A stretch of 64,000 bases of DNA, taken from NCBI RefSeq assembly GCF_006542395.2, contig NZ_CP038231.1:1798001-1862000 (forward strand), given 5' to 3'. Position 1 is the first letter of the stretch; each line of letters opens with the position of its first letter. The notes below the pieces were generated by a model. It did no database searches and was not told where the DNA came from. It worked only from the letters and a program-made list of their open reading frames with translations. The translations under genes and the position numbers were made by a program. Positions 60,445-64,000 of this stretch are shown here, piece after piece. The stretch is from Formicincola oecophyllae. GTDB taxonomy: Bacteria > Pseudomonadota > Alphaproteobacteria > Acetobacterales > Acetobacteraceae.

Positions 60445-60858
60445 TCACAAATCCCTAAGCTGGCTGTAAAGCGCTGTGGCCTTGGGCAGTAGGTCCGCTG
60501 GCGCTGTGGAAACGTGCTTTTCAGCAGGGCACTGGCGCGGGACTTCGCGGGCCAGCTCATGGGTGGCGCTTTTGTAAAGCTGCGGCCAAAGGAGCTTGCG
60601 CTCAGACGGTTTCATCTGCTCCCAGCTTTTGGTGATGCCGTCATCGTCTGCTTGGGCATTGCGCAGAAGCACAGCGCATGACGCTGCTGTGGCACTTGTG
60701 CCCTGGGCCTGTGCGTTGCCCCCCAACCCTGCCAGAATCGCCAAGGCGGCCAGCACACCCCAAGCGCCCAAGCTGGGCCGGGCCATGGTAGCGCTGCAGA
60801 AATGGGAAGGCCCTGCGAAGGGGATAGCGTTGGCTGCGGTCATGGTCTCATCAATCAT
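60445..60858 (-). CDS. Small secreted protein, unknown function
   Basis: 137 residues if started at 60858; a later ATG at 60786 would place the signal peptide (MARPSLGAWGVLAALAILAG, cleavage after AQAQ) at the very start and is equally likely. The mature part has two cysteines (ASCAVLLRNAQADDDGITKS, then ARELAREVPRQCPAEK-like sequence) and conserved tryptophan/lysine-rich helices. Probably periplasmic. No family recognised. Confidence 0.6.
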   Translation of the reverse strand: MIDETMTAANAIPFAGPSHFCSATMARPSLGAWGVLAALAILAGLGGNAQAQGTSATAASCAVLLRNAQADDDGITKSWEQMKPSERKLLWPQLYKSATHELAREVPRQCPAEKHVSTAPADLLPKATALYSQLRDL

Positions 60859-60992
60859 GGGCCTGGCGGTCCCTGTTTCTAGGTATGCAGAGGTCCTGGG
60901 TGGGGCTGGTTAAAGACACCTTAAGGCAAGGCCATGCCCCTTGGAAGGCCACGGCATATACGCCAGGTAACGCCGACAAGCCCTTTGAAAAC

Positions 60993-61029
60993 AAAAACCC
61001 CACCATGCCGGGCTGGGCTGGTGGGGTTT
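60993..61029 (-). terminator. Terminator of the tRNA-Cys gene
   Basis: The arms AAACCCCACCA (60995-61005) and TGGTGGGGTTT (61019-61029) form an 11-bp stem, with T's downstream on the minus strand. It lies 26 bases past the tRNA 3' end. Confidence 0.75.
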
Positions 61030-61054
61030 GGGAAGTACATGGCCAATTCTGGCC

Positions 61055-61128
61055 TGGAGGTTCGGGCGGGAATTGAACCCACATTCGCGGATTTGCAGTC
61101 CGCTGCATCACCATTCTGCCACCGAACC
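61055..61128 (-). tRNA. tRNA-Cys (GCA)
   Basis: The reverse strand starts GGTTCGGTGGCAGAATGG and ends CCGAACC-T-CCA. The 7-bp acceptor stem pairs fully, the anticodon stem is GCGGA/TCCGC with anticodon GCA, and the T-arm has GTTCAATTCC. U as discriminator base fits cysteine tRNAs. CCA is encoded. Length 74 nt. Confidence 0.93.
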
Positions 61129-61359
61129 AGCACCAGGCAGCTGTGATGTAGCCTGCTCACCTCAGCGCGGTCAAGAGAAAAAGCTGCCCTGGCCTATCTT
61201 GCAGCGCCTGCCTCTGGGGGGCTGCCCAAGGGCGCCCCTCTGCCACAGCGTCCTTGGGGCCAAGCTTTGGTCAGGCCCTGTTAGGGCGCCTGTTCAGCTG
61301 GGGGGTTTCGCTTTATCATCCCCGTTTTAGAGCTGTGCCTGCAGGAGCCTGCGCCCATC

Positions 61360-62442
61360 ATGTCCTCCTTGCCCCCCATCACCTCTGCCCCTGGGGCTGT
61401 TGAACTGGGAATGCCAGAAACAGGCCCAGCCCACCCTCAGCCAAACACCCCACCCACCCAAGGGGAGGAACCGCCAGGGCGGCTGATGCTGGGCATCCTC
61501 TACGGCCTTGGCGCCACAGCGCTTTGGGGCGGGGTGTTCGTGGTGCCTGAAATGGTCCGCCCCTGCGGCCCGCTTGAAATCACTGTGGGGCGCTACCTGG
61601 CCTATGGCCTACTTTCGCTGGCGCTGGTGGCGCCACGGCTGCGGTCCTTGGCGCGGAAGCTGACCTGGGCTGATTGGCGCGGCGCAGCCTGGCTGGCCTT
61701 CACAGGCAACACGTTTTACTATTTCCTCCTTTCCAAAGCCGTGCTCAATGGCGGTGTCGCCATTACGTCCCTTATCACGGGATTTTCGCCTGTGGTGGTC
61801 ACGCTGATTGGCGCGCGTGACAAGGGTGCTGTCCCTTTGCGGAAGCTGTGGCCGTCACTCCTGTTCTGCGCTGCAGGCGCTGTGTGCATTGGTTGGCAGG
61901 CGGTGGCGCGCGCCACGGGGCTAGGGGGGGCTGCAGCCCAGGCTAGTGGCAGCACGGTTGCCTCTGAAACCACCATGGCTGTGGGCGTGCTGTGCGCTGT
62001 GGGGTCGCTTGTTCTGTGGTCTGCTTTCACCATCGGCAACAGCCGCTGGCTTAAGCGCGTGACGGTTTCAGAACATGATTGGAACTTGCTGATTGGGCTG
62101 TGCGCTGGCGCGCAGACGCTGCTTTTGGTGCCGTTCATGCTGCCAGCAGTCCACAGCTACAGCTGGCCTGTGTGGGAACGCCTGGTTGTGGCTAGCCTGG
62201 GGGTGGGTGTTCTGGCCTCCATTGTAGGCAACACGCTGTGGGGGCGGATGTCGCGCTTGCTGCCCCTGACCCTGGTGGGGCAGATGGTTGTGTGCGAAAC
62301 CATGTTCGCGCTGCTTTACGGTTTTCTGTGGGCGCGGCGCTGGCCCAGCGTGGCTGAATGGTGTGCCCTGCTGTGCGTGACCATTAGTGTGGGGCTGTGC
62401 GTGGCTGCCCACCGCCCGCCGCGCAGGCGGCGTGGGCGCTGA
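61360..62442 (+). CDS. DMT-superfamily transporter (EamA-type)
   Basis: 360 residues from the ATG at 61360. A proline-rich leader of about 40 residues precedes ten predicted hydrophobic segments in two EamA repeats; examples are LGILYGLGATALWGGVFVVP, FLLSKAVLNGGVAITSLITG, VGVLCAVGSLVLWSAFTIGN and VVASLGVGVLASIVGNTLWG. The second repeat ends in a basic cytoplasmic tail. Likely exports a metabolite or amino acid. No neighbour indicates the substrate. Confidence 0.8.
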   Translation: MSSLPPITSAPGAVELGMPETGPAHPQPNTPPTQGEEPPGRLMLGILYGLGATALWGGVFVVPEMVRPCGPLEITVGRYLAYGLLSLALVAPRLRSLARKLTWADWRGAAWLAFTGNTFYYFLLSKAVLNGGVAITSLITGFSPVVVTLIGARDKGAVPLRKLWPSLLFCAAGAVCIGWQAVARATGLGGAAAQASGSTVASETTMAVGVLCAVGSLVLWSAFTIGNSRWLKRVTVSEHDWNLLIGLCAGAQTLLLVPFMLPAVHSYSWPVWERLVVASLGVGVLASIVGNTLWGRMSRLLPLTLVGQMVVCETMFALLYGFLWARRWPSVAEWCALLCVTISVGLCVAAHRPPRRRRGR

Positions 62443-62542
62443 AGGCCCAAGCCCGTGTTGAGGATGGTTGTTGCGGCAAGGCACACCTACACCTAGAAGC
62501 AAGCCCATAGAGGCAAAGCCTGCAAAAGGACGTGACGACACC

Positions 62543-63907
62543 ATGACGACCCCCCACCGCATCCTGGCATGGCTTGCAGCTGGCGCCGCCACATTGGCAC
62601 TGGCGCCCGCAGTGCGCGCGCAGGTCATCAGCGCGCAGGAGGCCTCCCCTGCCTATGGCCAGGATGATGATGGCGATTCAGCTATGGACGCCCCTTTCAT
62701 TGCTGGCGTCACCCACCCACGCGGCAGGCTTTACGATGTGGTGGTGGGGGTGGACACCGTCCTTCTAGGCAACAAGGGCGCTGGCGTCCAAGGGCGGGGC
62801 AAGGCGCAGCGCGGCCAGGGGCAAGCCCACACACAGGGCCCCAAGCGCCAGTTCCTGCCCATGTGGCGTGTTTCCTCCCTTATGGATCGCTCAGCCCTGA
62901 TTGGGGAGCCTGACCTGGTGCCAACGCTGGTTTTCCGCCAGTACCGCGATGACGAGGCCCCCCAGACCATCAGCATCAACATCGCCCGCGGTGGGCCTGA
63001 CCTTCCCTCCTGCCACCATCAGGCGGACTTCACCCCCATCCTCGTCACCATCAAGGGGGACCCGACCGATTACCTCGACCCCACGTTGATCCATCAGGGC
63101 GCCTGCATTCCAGCCCATGGCCGCGCCCATGTGCCCTTCACGGTGCCAGGGCCCCATGGCGGCCACTACATGCTGGCCATTGGCCTGGCCACGGCTGATG
63201 GCCTGGCACCATCGCGCCGCGGTGGCAGCACGGCCGTCTACAGCCCCCGCGACCTGGCGGCAGAGAAGCGCGAGCGCGATTCAGGCAGCGGGGCCGATTT
63301 GCGCCTGGCGCGCGTCCCCTACGGCTTTGTGTTCAGCCGCCCCGTTATCGCAGCGCTGACAGCGCCTGCTGCCAAAGCTTTTGCCCCTTTGACCGACACC
63401 CCCTTGAGGACGCGTTCCAGGCCAGAGGGTGTGCAGATTGACGCCTTGCGCTTTTCCCCCTGGGTGGAGCGAGCTGGCAAACACTATGTGGGGTGGAACT
63501 ACGCCACCCCCCTGATGGGCGCTTTTGAGTGGAACCCCCCTGTGGCCACAAGCGCCACTGTTTCCTCCGTTTTGTGGAACGGTGTACGTGTAACGGCTGA
63601 GGAAGTCGGCTACTGCCAAGCGCCTGACGTGCCGGCATGGCGCTTCACCGCTGTTGACGCCCAGGGGGAAGGTGGCGCTGAAGTGGCGACTGAGGGCGAC
63701 CAGGACCTGATGCCAGACGACAACACTATGGAACGCTACCAAAACCACAGCAGCGTCAGCGCTACCATCTGCGCCTCTTACGGCGGTCCACCCGTGGAGC
63801 TGGCATTCCCGACCGCTTCAGGGCAGGGTGAGAACATCCTGTTCTTCCTACCGCGCCGCCACCCCACCCTGGTGCCAGCGCGCCATGCCCCCCAGCGCAG
63901 GCGTTAA
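62543..63907 (+). CDS. Exported protein of unknown function
   Basis: 454 residues from the ATG at 62543 (AAAAGGACGTGACGACACC). A clear signal peptide (TPHRILAWLAAGAATLALAP, cleavage after VRAQ) precedes an acidic start of the mature part (QDDDGDSAMDAP). The body is proline/aspartate-rich and beta-like, with MWRVSSLMDRSALIGEPDLV, VTIKGDPTDYLDPTLIHQG and HYVGWNYATPLMGAFEWN. No membrane segment or known domain seen. Probably periplasmic or outer surface. Confidence 0.65.
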   Translation: MTTPHRILAWLAAGAATLALAPAVRAQVISAQEASPAYGQDDDGDSAMDAPFIAGVTHPRGRLYDVVVGVDTVLLGNKGAGVQGRGKAQRGQGQAHTQGPKRQFLPMWRVSSLMDRSALIGEPDLVPTLVFRQYRDDEAPQTISINIARGGPDLPSCHHQADFTPILVTIKGDPTDYLDPTLIHQGACIPAHGRAHVPFTVPGPHGGHYMLAIGLATADGLAPSRRGGSTAVYSPRDLAAEKRERDSGSGADLRLARVPYGFVFSRPVIAALTAPAAKAFAPLTDTPLRTRSRPEGVQIDALRFSPWVERAGKHYVGWNYATPLMGAFEWNPPVATSATVSSVLWNGVRVTAEEVGYCQAPDVPAWRFTAVDAQGEGGAEVATEGDQDLMPDDNTMERYQNHSSVSATICASYGGPPVELAFPTASGQGENILFFLPRRHPTLVPARHAPQRRR

Positions 63908-63957
63908 ACCCCCGCCATTCTGCCCCACCCCTAGCTAGCCCCTGCAGGAGAGATCCC

Positions 63958-64000
63958 GTGGCATCTGCCCTTGACCACATCGTGAAATTTATTGTGCCAG
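63958..64000 (+). CDS. Start of a further gene (3' end outside window)
   Basis: A GTG at 63958 preceded by CAGGAGAGATCCC opens a frame reading MASALDHIVKFIVP to the window end. The strong ribosome-binding site supports a real gene, but too little is visible to name it. Confidence 0.45.
   Translation, partial: MASALDHIVKFIVP

Overview
This window most likely comes from an alphaproteobacterial chromosome, probably an acetic acid bacterium (Acetobacteraceae). That guess rests on a GC-rich backbone with strongly GC-biased codon use, a gatCAB operon divergent from ruvX, a glucokinase, and fructan-hydrolase-like proteins on phage tails. No rRNA or species-level marker is present, so genus is not assigned.

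There are two contractile-tail structural clusters separated and flanked by ordinary chromosomal genes. Cluster 1 (1-27,356) is a myovirus-type prophage entered in mid major-capsid gene. It holds head-tail connectors, a tail sheath, tube and tail chaperone, then a 7-kb AT-rich island, tape measure, baseplate (plug, hub, spike, gp25, gpJ, DUF2612), a long tail fibre, and a lysis cassette (T4-type lysozyme, holin candidates, spanins). A self-promoted two-gene cargo (phosphoribosyltransferase-like protein plus an overlapping small protein) follows at 27,378-28,564. Cluster 2 (33,614-55,847) starts at a tail-terminator gene and runs through sheath, tube, chaperone with a T8 frameshift site, short tape measure and baseplate to an unusually rich set of receptor-binding genes. 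It has no capsid, portal, terminase or lysis gene in view, which fits a phage-tail-like particle (tailocin) or headless remnant.

The most unusual feature is the AT-rich island at 6,518-13,900 inside cluster 1. Six short plus-strand fragments resemble alternative tape-measure 5' ends and carry similar Shine-Dalgarno/start regions. Each is paired with a minus-strand gene for an exported (signal-peptide) protein, and four of the six pairs overlap at their 3' ends. The last minus-strand gene sits 51 bp from the only complete tape measure, whose N-terminus matches one fragment class. This looks like an orphan-cassette array in which tape-measure N-termini are exchanged together with cognate periplasmic proteins. 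Two of the minus-strand genes carry an A8 tract just after a well-supported ATG and are out of frame by the same one base, which suggests phase variation or a homopolymer sequence error. Cluster 2 has a parallel island (39,342-41,409), flanked by imperfect 26-bp direct repeats, in which a tail gene with an AT-rich 3' half lies between two minus-strand genes for secreted repeat proteins. The 12-mer CACAAACATTCA occurs at the edges of both islands.

Other notable points: two tail-borne proteins with all three GH32 (levanase/inulinase-type) catalytic motifs, one of them split into two overlapping genes; five fibre paralogues sharing one N-terminal module; and structured intergenic repeats with compensatory base changes at 5.3-5.5 kb that have relatives next to gatB. 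The chromosomal genes are glk, an SDR oxidoreductase, a GNAT-like protein, gatB/gatA/gatC, ruvX, a secreted protein, tRNA-Cys, a DMT transporter and an exported protein.
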